From Rostrohypoxylon terebratum (taxonomy: Eukaryota; Ascomycota; Sordariomycetes; Xylariales; Hypoxylaceae): a stretch of 64,000 bases of DNA. The stretch lies in assembly GCA_022497145.1 (NCBI GenBank), contig MU385958.1, forward strand, positions 1 to 64,000. Reading direction: 5' to 3'. The notes below the pieces were generated by a model. It did no database searches. It saw nothing but the letters and a program-made list of their open reading frames with translations, and was not told the DNA's origin. The position numbers and the translations under genes are program-made. Shown one piece after another: positions 34,492-45,966 of the stretch (position 1 is the stretch's first letter; each line of letters starts with the position of its first letter).

Positions 34492-36326
34492 ATGGTCGTC
34501 TCAACAGCTAATCAACTCAGTTCCACCTACAATCTTTGGCAAAGATTCACCTTCCCTAGCAAAACTGGCCCTAGAGATGCCGTCGCTGTACCTCGCTCGG
34601 TGGCTGATCAACTCAACTCCGCTTATACCCTCATCATAGACATGGCACTTGTACAATTCCTTACCATACTCTTTGCTGTTAGCCTCTATTTTTACATGCG
34701 GAGATTTGACCCCAGAGATCGAGTGACAAAGCTCAGCCCTCTAGCCCCTACGATCTGGAATAAAAGGTCCGACCTTGTGGATTTGATCATGGAAACGGGC
34801 ACTAACAAGGAAAATTGGAAGAACCCAAACATCACCTTGCTGCTGATCCTGTTCCTTATCCTTTGGGTTGGTGTGAAGGCGACGGGAGTCCTCGTTCCCC
34901 CTCTCCTCCTCCTCAGCAATGCAGCACCAGTGAACCCGGATGCTATATACTCGCCCGATCGCTCTGCTCATACCGACCCCGCCACAGCTGCTCTGTTTCC
35001 CCTTGAAGTGCCTCGGTTTATTCGTGCATTAGGAAGCACGGTCGACCAGGAAATTCGCAAACAGGTCAACGTCAGTCAAGCAAAAACTATTGGAGAGACT
35101 AGCAATGGCGAAGACATCCTGCAAATAGACTACTCATACAATGCTACAGGGGCAGACTTCGGACTACAGAAATACCCAGAATTGGTTCTCAAAGTCGTTG
35201 GTTCATGCGTAACGGAGTACGGGTGGTTTAACCAGACTGTCCCCGTAGCCTATGGCAATAAAATCATTGCCCTGGACTATTACAATCTCTGGGGCGTTCG
35301 AGAGGAGTCTTCCAGCTGGGATTCGTCTTTGTTCGATGGGAGACAGCCAGTTGCGTCGTTCTTCGCGCAGGGCGCTACGGCAGGTGCACTGCCACTTAGT
35401 AACGGAACTTGGGCGGCTATTGTCTCTTCTGTAAACAGGACCAGCTTCAGCCCCGGTACCGACCCATGGTATCTAACAGGACCGGCCCCGACCGGTTCAG
35501 ATGCCCCATACATGGTGTTGCCAAAGCGGCCAGCTCTGTCTTGCTGGGAGGATAATATATGGTCCTACAAAGGCCATAATACTTCTGTCGACGATTTGTC
35601 AAGTACTGCGCTCCCAGGCTTCGAAATATCAAAGGACCTCCAAGATATATTCCTATTAACCCTAGGAAGCCCTGTGGTATCGGCTGTCGGGCAGCATCTT
35701 CAATCCTCGGCTCTCCTCTCGACAACTTCGGCCAGCGATCAGGTATTCGATGCCAGTTCAAGCAGTGTCCACAATGATCTCGAGCGTCTGATTCAGGCTG
35801 CCTACGTAGCCACTGTAAACGTTTTAACCGATCTGACATTATATCCTGTCGGCGCCAGCAGAATAGTGCCGAACGCGGCACAAAGCGATTCTGGTCAGAC
35901 TAAAGATGGAGTTGCCGATTTTGTTGTCTGGGGTCCAGATATCAAAACGTTGTCGACATTAGTACTTATCGCCGTACCTACCGTATTTGTGGGTCTTTGG
36001 TTGCTAGCTCTCATACTGATGTACTACACACCTGTCAAGATTGTTACCGCTCTTGATTCGAGCGACTTGCAGGTGAAGCTTGTGGCGGCTGGACCGCAAG
36101 ACAGGACACCGGCATCTGCTAGTAGGCCGAGATCTGCAGATAACCAGTAAGCACCAGTTCAATCCATATATGTGTGTGTATTCGGTACTAATAATTTAGA
36201 TCTGGACTCGATGCAAAACAGGCCCCGGCAACCTCATCAGGAAACAACGCGTTGGGGACGACCACAACTTCATATAATGTGTCGCCAAACACTGAGTCGG
36301 GGCTCGGTGCGAATAAGAAGGAATGA
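34492..36326 (+). CDS. Unrecognised three-pass fungal membrane protein
   Basis: I do not recognise the family. Exon 1 (34492-36146) and exon 2 (36200-36326, 53-nt intron with CTAAT branch) join to 593 aa. Membrane segments lie near residues 47-68 (LIIDMALVQFLTILFAVSLY), 115-141 (TLLLILFLILWVGVKATGVL) and 487-512 (LVLIAVPTVFVGLWLLALIL). The roughly 340-residue stretch between the second and third contains many N-x-S/T sites (NVS, NAT, NQT, NGT, NRT, NTS) and several Cys and Trp, so it is probably lumenal or extracellular. The tail after the last helix is Ser/Thr/Pro/Asn-rich. Without the second exon the protein would stop at a TAA inside the intron (574-codon ORF from 34426). Confidence 0.7.
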
Positions 36327-36745
36327 GAAATATGATACGTACAATATATAATCGAAAAGGGTAGGGATGAAGCTTCCAACGTTCGGTGTTACGTTGTTGG
36401 TACGTCTTTTTGGAGTGGTAATGAGATCAAGTCGTATGCTCGGTTCTATGACATATTCGTCGCAAAGTGACCTAGGAGAGCTTGGAGGGGGTGGGGGGAA
36501 ACTGGTGTGAGGCGGTGATGAATCTGCAGACTGTTATGTCTTAATGATTTCTAAGCTCCATTTCCCATGATGTTATACTTTAATTATTAATAGTGCGTCC
36601 GCTCATTTTACGCCGTATGAAGGGAGATGTTATGTTTAGGTAGAGCTATCAATGAACACTGAGTATCTGCCAGTGACAAGAAGGGTATTGTGGTAATTTT
36701 GATTTGAGGACCATTGGCTAACTCACATAAGTCGTCGTTGATTAC
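36327..36745. other. Convergent intergenic region
   Basis: About 420 bp between two 3' ends. A G-rich run (36486-36500) and an AT-rich stretch near 36575 are the only notable features. Confidence 0.4.
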
Positions 36746-38017
36746 CTAGAAGCCAAACCCGATCGGACAACCGCCCCCCATCATCTCGTCCTTTTCTCCT
36801 ATGGCGAACCTCTTCATAGCTTCGGCCTGTTTCAACACTTCCTCCTTGCCCATCTTCTCGAATTCAACCGGCCCAAGCTCCTCTGGGACATAGCCTCTTC
36901 CCTGATACTTCCCGCCTGGTGCGACTTTACCGCCCGAACTAAGCCATAGCATCACCCGATTATATAACGTATCAGCTACGTACCACGGCTCGAACCCGAC
37001 GAATCTCGCGCTCCGATATAATCGACCGTCATGAGCAGGTTGCGCCAAAGGATCCATAGGCGCGGCGCGCGGCAGAAAGAAATATCGTATCAAAACCCCG
37101 CGTAGATGGAAAAAGGTCTTCGTAAAAATCGTCGCCCACATCGGTGGTTCGGGGAAACCTAGCGCATCGCGAACAGGCTTCTCATCGATGAAAGAGACAA
37201 ACAGACTCTTCATAACGCCATGCAGGAAGGTCGGCATGCCCCTGAGGAATAGGTCCACCGTAGCCTCGGCGACCATCTTGTTCTGGGGGATGAAGTACAT
37301 GTGCTTGGCCTCGTACTCAAGCTTCCACTGCTCCAATGCTTCCAGAGTCTCTGGCACCAGCTCCACGAACCCCATGCGTCGCGCAAGTTCGCGCCAGTAG
37401 ACGAAGTACGCAACCTTCTCCAATCGAGTCACCGGTCGCCAATCATACCGATCGATCCAGCGCGACGGCTCCAGAACAAACAGCGCGAGCGTGTGCACGT
37501 AGTCTTCTCGGACGATATGGTTCGCATAGCGGTCGTGCATCCAATTCAACCTCGCGGTCGCCCTCCTTCCCCTCTCCGAATCCAAGTCCCCGCACAGTAA
37601 TTCTATCAACAAGATCGCCGTATCTTCGGCGCGACGCCCGACGCGGTTCGGGTCGCACAATTGGCGTGTCTTGACGAGCAGCGGCGTGCCGGTGGCCATA
37701 CCGTAGCTCTTGACCAGCGCCCACTGCGTGCCGAAGTAGAACAGGAACGGCGTGTCGTACAGCTGGTGCAGCCGCATCACCTCCGCCGCCTGCTTGTAGT
37801 TCAGCTTGTACGGGTCCTCGAGGTAGGCGGCGTACTTGCGCTCGAGCGCGCGCAAGGCGCGATACCGTAAGAACTGTACTAAGGTGAGGTAACACACGAT
37901 GACGGTCGGAACGACGATGCGCCACCCGGGCGACGCCGGATCGGCCGGATCTGCACCGCCGAGCCCATTTATAGACGTGGCGGGCGGGACCGTAATATTT
38001 TGAATCGTATCCATCAA
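36746..38017 (-). CDS. mpaB/rubber-oxygenase-type (DUF2236) membrane oxygenase
   Basis: Intronless, 423 aa. One N-terminal membrane helix (IVVPTVIVCYLTLVQFLRY, about 33-51) suggests ER anchoring. The body matches the ER-bound oxygenase mpaB/B'/latex-clearing catalytic domain: DTPFLFYFGTQWALVKSYGM, an ARLNWMHDRYANHIVREDYVHTL-type block with candidate haem-region residues, LALFVLEPSRWIDRYDWRPVT and FVYWRELARRMGF. MpaB cleaves a farnesyl side chain in mycophenolic acid synthesis; rubber oxygenases cleave polyisoprene. The substrate here is unknown and no polyketide or terpene synthase is nearby. The C-terminus (GGGCPIGFGF) is small and Gly-rich. Codons are GC-rich, leaving long shadow frames. 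Confidence 0.85.
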   Translation of the reverse strand: MMDTIQNITVPPATSINGLGGADPADPASPGWRIVVPTVIVCYLTLVQFLRYRALRALERKYAAYLEDPYKLNYKQAAEVMRLHQLYDTPFLFYFGTQWALVKSYGMATGTPLLVKTRQLCDPNRVGRRAEDTAILLIELLCGDLDSERGRRATARLNWMHDRYANHIVREDYVHTLALFVLEPSRWIDRYDWRPVTRLEKVAYFVYWRELARRMGFVELVPETLEALEQWKLEYEAKHMYFIPQNKMVAEATVDLFLRGMPTFLHGVMKSLFVSFIDEKPVRDALGFPEPPMWATIFTKTFFHLRGVLIRYFFLPRAAPMDPLAQPAHDGRLYRSARFVGFEPWYVADTLYNRVMLWLSSGGKVAPGGKYQGRGYVPEELGPVEFEKMGKEEVLKQAEAMKRFAIGEKDEMMGGGCPIGFGF

Positions 38018-38761
38018 TCCCGGGCTCGTCGATGAAACCGCTTAAAATACCGGTGTTTGTTTAGGGAAAGTCTAGAGTAAAACATCAACATTGGAAAATC
38101 CGGGAAATCCGGAAAGGGTGGAAGAGGCAAGAAAAAAAAAATAGATAACGTAAGGCGTGTTTTGATCCATTGCTAGGTACCAGACTGGTGAGTGGGGTGA
38201 TCTTGGGGTGGTTCTAGGGGTTCTAGACTACGACATATCAGCGGCCCCTGAGTGAAAGAAGGATTCTGATCGATTTCGTACGAGAGAAAAAATAGAAAAT
38301 CCGCGGGTTCGACCGACCGCCAAGGTCTAGGGAGGGTGAAACTTTTATAAGCTAATCGAAATCCGGTATAATACCCGAAAACAGATACCAGGGTCAACCT
38401 TGGGGAGTTACATATGTCTTACTAGATTCGGCTAATAGGGGGATCATGGTTGGTTGGAACCTTTGTACGGGAAGACGGAAACACGCTGCTGCGCCCCTGA
38501 ATGACATACCCGTTCGTGCCTGTGGATAACAGATATGACGGTTGAGCTTACCAAGAATCAAAGAGACCACAAACATATGATTATTTGGTCAACATTATGG
38601 TATTATTATCTGATAAAGTCCCGCGTCGAGCAATTAAAAGTTAGACTAGGTCATCATCACGCCTACTAGCTAACTACTTCCTATGTAGGTACTAATTCTC
38701 CCCTTTTTGAAGCATCCATTACTCTCGTTGTAGCAGGGGAGAGGGAAACAACCCGACAATC
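38018..38761. other. Intergenic, oxygenase promoter to GH3 3' end
   Basis: About 740 bp, no gene seen. It includes the promoter of the mpaB-like gene and an A-tract (38132-38141). Confidence 0.4.
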
Positions 38762-41384
38762 TTAGATCGTCAAACTGCCCGTCAAAGGCAGATTTCGGCT
38801 GCTCGCTCCGACAGAGATCTGGTAACCGCCCTTCTGCAGAAGCCACTTCTGCGCAGTCACATCCCAGGTGCTTAGATCTCGTCGCGTCAACGGGAAGCTG
38901 ACGGTAGCCGATTGACCGGGCTTCAGCACGGGCTTCTCGAAGCCACGGAGTTGCTTGACGGGGCCGTTAGGAATTCCGACGTATAATTGCGCAACCTCAG
39001 CACCCTCGACCTTGCCGGTGTTTGTGACGACCGCGGAGACCGTGGCAAGAACATCCCATAGATCCTCCTGGCCGCCCTCAATGATGGCCTTGGACGGGTA
39101 AGAGGAGGTGTCCGCACCCTGGGTCTTGGACACCTTAAGTCCGGAGTAACCGAAAGTGGTGTAGCTAAGTCCGAAACCGAATTCATAGCGGGGAGTGATG
39201 TTCTTAGCATCGAAGGCGCGGTAGTCGATGTAGACACCCTCTGTGAAGTCAGACTGCGGGAAGAGCTCGTAGATGCCGTCTGGGTAGGTCTGGTTCTTGA
39301 GGTTGCCATAGTCGGACTCGTTGCGCGGAACAGAGTACGGCAACTTGCCTGAGGGGTTGACGTCGCCGTATAGGATCGAGGTCAGGGCACGGCCGGAGTC
39401 TTGGCCGGGGAGATGCGCAAAGATGAGTGCCGTTACGTTAGGGTGGTCGATGAACTGGTCAACGAGTCTGACACCGGCGTTGTGGAACACAACGATGGTG
39501 TTGCTGCAGTTCGCGGCAACGTTCTGGATAAGAGCATCGGTGTAATCATCGTGTAGACCGGGTCTGTCCCAGCTCTCCGAAGCAAAGGCGTTACCGACAA
39601 CAATGCAGGCGTCCGAAGCCTGGTCAACTACGGGGTTGCTGCTGTGAAAGTCCCACCATAGGTTAGTGCCATCCTCGTAGGCACGCTGGCTCAAGGCATC
39701 GTAAGGGGAGCTAACGTATGCGGGCATGTTTGCTCCCGATCCGCCGCCCGTGACCAGGGTACCATTTAACGCAATTTGGGTGTGGATAACATTGCCGTCG
39801 CTGTCACGAAGCACATCTTGAGGGGCCAATGGCTGCATCCCAATGTTCCAGCCGCCAGTTCCTGGTGTATATTGATCAAACGGCTTCGCCGAATATCCGT
39901 ATAGGGAAATGAGCTTAGGCGATTTAAGGGGAAGCGCGTTATTGACGTTTTTCACAAGGACGTGGCTTTCGACTGCGCCCTGAAGGAGAATTTGCTTCGC
40001 ATCCTTAGACCTGGCAATGACTCGCTGGTGAGGCTCCGTAAGATCGTACGGCATGCCTAAACCAGTAGTTGGGTAGCCCTTGTCCTGACCCATTTTGTAC
40101 CATGTTGCGACAATTCTGCGACTTGTTAGCTGCTATTCAGTCTCGGAAGATGCAATGCTAGGGAATTACCTCGTAGCCATATCATCCAGTCTAGTCTCCG
40201 CAATAGATCCATTGGTAACAGCTTGGGTCAAGTTGGTAGCCCAGTAATCGGTGGCGTAGGGCATCACCATGTCCAATCCAGCCAATGCGGTGGCAACGCC
40301 GGCGTGCTGGGCCCACCAATCAGATACAACGAAGCCCTGGAAACCTAACTCGGTCTTCAGGAGCCCGTTTATGTTCTTCGAGTTGGAGCAGCCGTAGCTG
40401 TTGTTTACTCGGTTATAGGAGCACATAATATTTACGGTGCCAGCCTTGACAGCATCTTGGAAGGGCCTTTGTTTCATGTTAGTCGGATATAGCTTCACAA
40501 TTACGGTCCGCACGATTATATCGCCATACTCACCAGAGGTACATTTCGTGCATCGTCTTGTCGTCAATGTTAGCAGACACTGACGAGACATTATCCTCGG
40601 GATTTCTGTTGGTTTCTTGCTCATTGCCAATGAAGTGCTACAAGGTGTTAGACATTGTCACTGAGAAAAATTGCTTGAGTTTGTACCTTAGTGCTCGTTG
40701 ATACTCCAACGGATTGAACACCCTTGATGGTGTCGGCTGCTAAAGCTCCGCATAGGTAAGGGTCATTTGAGAAGCCTGGTGAAATGTCAGTACCCCACGA
40801 GTTGAGAATAGGAGTAGTCAGTATCTTACCCTCCCAATTTCTTCCACTAACAGTGATGCGACCCAAAGGTCCTACAACAGGTCCAAGGGCAACGTGAACT
40901 CCTTTGGCACGGAATTCCTTTCCCATTCCCACGGCTCTCTTGTTGGCCAGGTCACGGTTCCAACTAGAATCATACGAGTTAATGACTGGATACCTTTGGC
41001 AAAGGAAGATTGATGATCTTACCTGGCGCCAACAGAGATACCCGCGGCCCAACTCGATGAAAGGTCAGTTGTTCGTACTCCGTTGCCAGCATCACTAAGA
41101 CAAAGACCAGTGAATCCAACTCTCTCGATAGCAGGAATGATACCAGAGCAAGAGCTGTCCGGCACAATACCCCCCGTCAAGTTGACCTTCTCCTCCAAGG
41201 TCAACTGAGCTACAAGGGCTCGAGCCTTGGTGTAGGAAGTGGCCCAGTCGCCGGAGCCGGTGCCATTGGGAGATGGGTATACCGGTGGTGACTTGCCGTA
41301 GAAATATGTGTCGTCTGTGATGATAGACTGAGCAGCAGTGCCGCTAGCCAGGCCGGCTAAGACGCATACCAATGTTGACAACAT
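38762..41384 (-). CDS. Secreted GH3 beta-glucosidase
   Basis: Glycoside hydrolase family 3 enzyme releasing glucose from cellobiose and aryl-glucosides. Six exons (41384-41023, 40963-40830, 40775-40687, 40637-40534, 40466-40170, 40115-38762) join to 779 aa. The start at 41384 gives the signal peptide MLSTLVCVLAGLASGTAAQ; the longer ORF start at 41471 would bury it. The N-terminal barrel has GLCLSDAGNGVR, substrate-binding KHFIGNEQE and the nucleophile Asp279 in GFVVSDWWAQHAG. The alpha/beta sandwich domain includes VLVKNVNNALPL and SESWDRPGLHDDY. A fibronectin-III-like domain closes the protein (VVTNTGKVEGAEVAQLYV). All introns are 50-75 nt. Length and order are typical of fungal extracellular beta-glucosidases. 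Confidence 0.93.
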
Positions 41385-42375
41385 TGTGTGTAGGATTGAC
41401 AACGCCGGATTAGTCGTTGAGGCAGGATCGACATCGAACGGAAAAGTTTGCCATAAATACGAATTGTTCATTCTATATGAACCTCTAGGTACCTACCCTA
41501 CATTGGTACCTGGCGTGAAAACCAACTCTATTGCACCCGTGAGGGGTCAGAAAGACCTAAAATGAAGTCGGCCCTTCTCGTGAATGGCTTCGGTCGGTAT
41601 TGGTGCAAGTGCCCACGAACCCGGTTGGAAGCCCACAGATTCGGGGGGAGACGGGCAGGGATGAAGAGCGTCAATGACGCCAGGGCTTGGGGAATGCGGA
41701 GAATGTCTTAAATGACAAAGAAATAATACCTAGGGATACACAATGTTCATCAATACGAAAACTTGATCGAGAACAACCAATTTGGGGTAGATCTAAGACG
41801 TAGTAGATGAGAAGTACCATTCCATCGAGCCTCATCAAGCTAATCCCAATCTGAGTCTGAGGTAAGGAACTGAGTGTATCTGTCATGGAATAAGCACACC
41901 ACGGTGAAGAAGCGGTGATGTTCACGATATTGGCTATAGTAGGTAGTAGGTAGTAGGTAGTAATAGGTAGCGCCTGTAGGTAGCGTACCTAGCTGCTGCA
42001 CAATGCACCTACACCCCGCACCGGACCTACCCCAGCAGCTGCCCCAGTTCCAGTTCCCATGAGGTAACAAGGGGCGGACATCTGGTATGCCAAGAGTTCG
42101 TTGGGGTAATAGACTAGCCTCCGGGACTAGAAGCTTGATTTGTTCGAACCGCCGTTCGTCACCTATTCGGTATGTACGTAGATTTCCAAAGTTGGTAATA
42201 AATAAACCGAGGTCCGATACGCTCACCTCTTCCCACCAATCACTCACAAACTGTTACTGACGGTTTCTTTCTTTCGCCGGTACTACGCAGTATAACTAAT
42301 CTACCACGGCTCCACAGCAAGTTCAAATTGCGTGCTCATCTCCTGACTACAATCTTATTCATCGCCGCACCTGTG
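41385..42375. other. Intergenic with a TAGTAGG microsatellite
   Basis: About 1 kb. Contains the beta-glucosidase promoter, a TAGTAGG-type microsatellite at about 41937-41970, and 3' flanking DNA of the next minus-strand gene. No gene seen. Confidence 0.4.
41937..41970. repeat. Heptamer microsatellite (TAGTAGG)n
   Basis: About four copies of a 7-bp TAGTAGG unit with one interruption (TAATAGG). Confidence 0.6.
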
Positions 42376-43222
42376 CTAGTGGGCTATCCAGAGCAAGGCC
42401 AGACCTGTAAGTAATGAGACTGAGATCCACCGCGGACGTTCGGACCCGGCATCGGAAGTGCTCGTCGACGCAGGTTTGGATGTGGTGACGGATGTTGCCG
42501 TTATTCCCACAGTTGACCCTGTTGCGGTGCCAGTCACGGGAGTGACAAAGACTGTAGCGGTCGGTGTTGTACTAGTCGTCATAGTCACGATAGTGCTCGA
42601 AGTTTTTTCACTTGCAGAATAAGTGGTACGAGTTGCAATAAAACTTGGGCTCTCACGTGTAGTGGACGCTAGCGGAATACCCATAATCGAAGCGTAGTTC
42701 GTAGCAACCTCCGCAGGAAGAATCTTCAAGTCTGTTTCCTGCCATCCGATAGTTATCTGATCGTGCCCTATCCACATGTTGGATAATGTGGTATAGATAT
42801 CGGCGGTGCTAATATTCGGCAAGAGAAGAAAAGCCATAGGGGTAGAGACCATCGAGTTGCAATAGTATTCAGCCATGCCGGTGAATCCTCTATGCTGAAT
42901 TAGCAATACTGACTATGAGTTAGATAAAGGAAGGCTTCTTCAGGCATCCTGACCTTTGGCAACACCCTCCGGTCCAAGCGGTGATGCTCCCATTGACATT
43001 CGAATTCGCCCTTGCAAGGGTCATATAATAGGGACATACCCCGGGGCTTATCATCTGGAACTTTGTGGTATATTGGCTCGGAACGCATTTTGAATAAGAA
43101 GGGTCGACCCATCCACTTGAAGGAGATAGAGTGCTTGAATGGTGCGGGTTGTCATCAATATAGACCTCGTATCGATTCGCACACCATGCTGGAGGCGTGA
43201 ATACAGTCGTGAGGGCTTGCAT
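42376..43222 (-). CDS. Small Cys-rich cell-surface protein with Ser/Thr stalk
   Basis: Exons 43222-42954 and 42889-42376 join to 260 aa, with the acceptor at ATAG chosen because it keeps the frame through CCQRGFTGMAEYYCN. The N-terminal ~120 residues have the pattern of a widespread fungal extracellular module of unknown function: TTVFTPPAWC, SKCVPSQY, ISPGVCPYYMT and TGGCCQRGF, with paired cysteines. A Ser/Thr-rich stalk (about 170-240) leads to a C-terminal hydrophobic helix (SVSLLTGLALLWIAH), so it is GPI-anchored or a single-pass protein. No signal peptide precedes TTVFTPP in this model, so a first exon is probably missing upstream. Function unknown. Confidence 0.65.
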
Positions 43223-43897
43223 CGTATGGTGTTGACAAGAGAATCTCGGGATTTAGGAAATCCTCGTGAGAATAGGAAGATTCCAGGGAACTATTCGAGG
43301 ATCTTATGGTTTGCATACCAGGTGAGCATACCGGTGGTTGTCCTCGATGAAAATATTGTCCTAACCTAGGTTAGAACATCTTGTGTTCGAGTTACAATAG
43401 GACTGACCAACCATTTTCCGTAAATAAACGATTGTGATAATTGAAAATCTCAATCCGTAATTCGATGTTCTTGTTTAAGACATTCAAAGTTAGGTGTATG
43501 ACATGTGGTAGGGAAAAGGGGAAAGATCTATGAATGCTTGGTTTGTTTTCAGGCAACCTTGTTCTTGCTATTACTCCTTCCCAAGTTGGTTGAAACATAT
43601 AGCAATAGCCTATAAAATTCCATAGCAGGTAATATCAAGTAGATGAAGGTGCGAGTGAGTTACCAAATAGTCGTAGTTTCGTACCTATGATGTGCATAGG
43701 TATTACCTATTACCTAACCTACCTACGCAGGTAGCCTATTCCCAATTGCGATAAGCACTGTTGCACTATCCGTCATCATCATCAGAGCTTCAGGGCCATC
43801 AGAGTGCACATCTCCGAGCTTCCCCGATTCGCCTCAAAACTTGAACGATTCAAGATACGAGGATCTTAAGGTAATACTCAGAAGGTGCGATCTGAAA
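43223..43897. other. Intergenic, divergent
   Basis: About 675 bp. It may contain the missing first exon of the minus-strand surface protein, which I could not place, and the promoter of the nitrilase gene. A TACCTATTACCTAACCTACCTACG run lies near 43700-43730. Confidence 0.4.
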
Positions 43898-44917
43898 ATG
43901 GCGCCTGTTCATAAAATAGCTTTAATCCAGCTTCATCCTAAGGTCCGTCCATATCTTGTTGCGTTCAGTGTCATTTTACCCCTCACCTGGCCCTCTGACC
44001 CTCTCGAATACGACACAAGACGAATGCAGGTCTATCGTAACAACTTACTTCCGGTATGTATGGGTTACTTACTTTTTACGTAGCCTCTTTCGCCGGCCGT
44101 CAACTTTGCCAAGGCCGAAGCTTTCATACGAGATGCCGCTCGTGAGGGATGTCATCTAGCTGCCCTGCCGGAATATCACCTCACTTCCTGGGTCCCGGAA
44201 GAACCGAATTTTAAAGAGATATGTGCAGATTCGGCAACTTACTTGGACAAATATCAGAAATTAGCTAAGGAGCTAAATATCTGCATTGTACCTGGCACGA
44301 TCATCGAATTACAAGATGACTCCCTACACAACATCGCATACTTCATAGGTCCAGATGGCGAGGTGCTCGGACGATATCAGAAAAAGAATCTTTGGCATCC
44401 CGAACGACGGCATCTAGTGTCTTCAGCCCACGGACCGCACGTGGCTTTCGACACACCCCTAGGACGCGTGGGGTTATTGATATGCTGGGATTTAGCTTTC
44501 CCCGAGGCATTCCGGGAACTTATCTCCGACGGCGCGCAAATTATCTGCGTTCCTACGTTCTGGAGCATGAAAGATGTCACGGATGAGGGGTATTCACTCA
44601 ACCCGGACAGCGAAGCTCTATTTTTGCAGAGCACTGTGGTCAGTCGCGCATTCGAAAACACGTGCGCGGTAGTGTTTGTCAATGCGGGAGGTCCACCCGA
44701 GAAAGGGGAGAAGACTAGTTTCGCGGGCTTGAGTCAAGTCGGCGTACCCCATATCGGTTCCCTTGGGAAATTGGGACGCGCCGAGGGGATTTCGATCGTG
44801 GACTTGGATATGGACGTGCTGAAAATAGCGGAGAACAACTACAAAGTTAGGGAGGACATGAAAAAAGAAGGTTGGCATTACGCCTATACTCAAATCAGAG
44901 ACGGAAGCAAGCTGTGA
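43898..44917 (+). CDS. Nitrilase-superfamily carbon-nitrogen hydrolase
   Basis: Cytosolic hydrolase of amides or nitriles; the substrate is not readable. Exon 1 (43898-43942, MAPVHKIALIQLHPK) and exon 2 (44084-44917) join to 292 aa. The catalytic triad is visible: Glu45 in ALPEYH, Lys116 in RYQKKNLWHPE and Cys149 in LLICWDLAFPEAFR. The end of the domain shows SVVSRAFEN-like STVVSRAFENTCAVVFVN. The 141-nt intron has a weak donor (GTCCGT), so the N-terminal junction is less certain; the alternative small exon ending at GTATGT would leave an intron of only 30 nt, which I consider too short. Similar proteins occur widely in ascomycetes. Confidence 0.85.
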
Positions 44918-45966
44918 GTATGTGTCGAATACGACAATTCAGATGGTTAACTTTCGGGTAGGGAATAGGAAGTTGTGGAATTGGATGCAATGGATGGAAT
45001 GGAATATGTCACTGAAATTTTCATCTGCATCTTTCATCCATAAATCCTGGGGAATGCTTACCTAACGGCCTAACGGGCAACGGAATGGCCGTCGGTGCCT
45101 AACGCGCTGACTTGGGACAGAATTGCGTGATGGTCGGATCCTTGGATTTTGACTGCAGTGCAACGAAAATTACAAAATTGTAAAATCACAAAAATTCCAG
45201 TGGCATTCTAGAAATACCGTGATCCCAAGGATCCCCCGATCCCGCGCTGTCCGCCCAACGCCACGGTTCGGTTTCTTAATCGATAAGACTCTTTAGCCTC
45301 TTTAGGAGATCCTGGAATCCATTGTGGCATTCCAGTGGTGCAACCTTGCATCTGAAAACGAGCTAGCCCAATCCAGGATTAGCGTGCTATTGCGTGATCA
45401 CTTACTACAAAGACGAATTCTTAATTTCTCATCCTAAACGCGATTTAATCAGTTTCTCGCGCCAACAATTTTCCTCGACACCCGCTTCTTCGCCGCCGGT
45501 TCACCACCGAGAACCGCTGGTTGGCGCAAAAGAGGCAGAATGGGTTCAGGAAAAGTAGTATGGACTGTATTTGGCGTAGAGGTAAGGTTGGTCAGCTTTT
45601 CGGTTTTTTTTTTTCCTTCTGTTTTGAATCCGGGGCGGAAAGTCGGAAAGTGTTCACTCTTAATAAAATCGTATCGTCTCCGTCTCCTTTTCCGAAGGTG
45701 GTCTCTTTTTGGTGCCGGTTGTAAGCCAATTCGATACCTACCGTGGTATCTCTTCTCTCTCCCTGTTCTTCGTCAAGAGACGTAGACGTTCCTGAGTTCG
45801 ATCAGTGCTATCAGAGAGCATTGACATTGTCTGATTACTGGATGGATCCTCGTCTCCCTTAAAACCGCCGCGATCTAATCTACTATACCCGTGTTTCCAG
45901 GAGGAATTTACAAATTCCTACTCCCACAAGTATCGGCTCCCAAGAAGCCCTACCAAGCCAGTTAGA
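44918..45966. promoter_or_regulatory. Upstream region and 5' leader of MET10
   Basis: About 1 kb between the nitrilase gene and the chosen MET10 start. Repeated TGGAAT/GATCC words near 44985-45240 could be regulatory. A candidate 5' exon (45540-45581) with a 319-nt intron (45582-45900, GTAAGG...TTCCAG) is discussed under MET10. Confidence 0.45.

Noticed and set aside
41385..41471. Longer N-terminus for the beta-glucosidase
   Set aside because: It would place 29 polar residues ahead of a clear signal peptide that starts at 41384.
43943..44083. Small middle exon in the nitrilase gene (ending at GTATGT near 44053)
   Set aside because: It would leave a 30-nt intron and insert residues not expected in the N-terminal strand of nitrilases.
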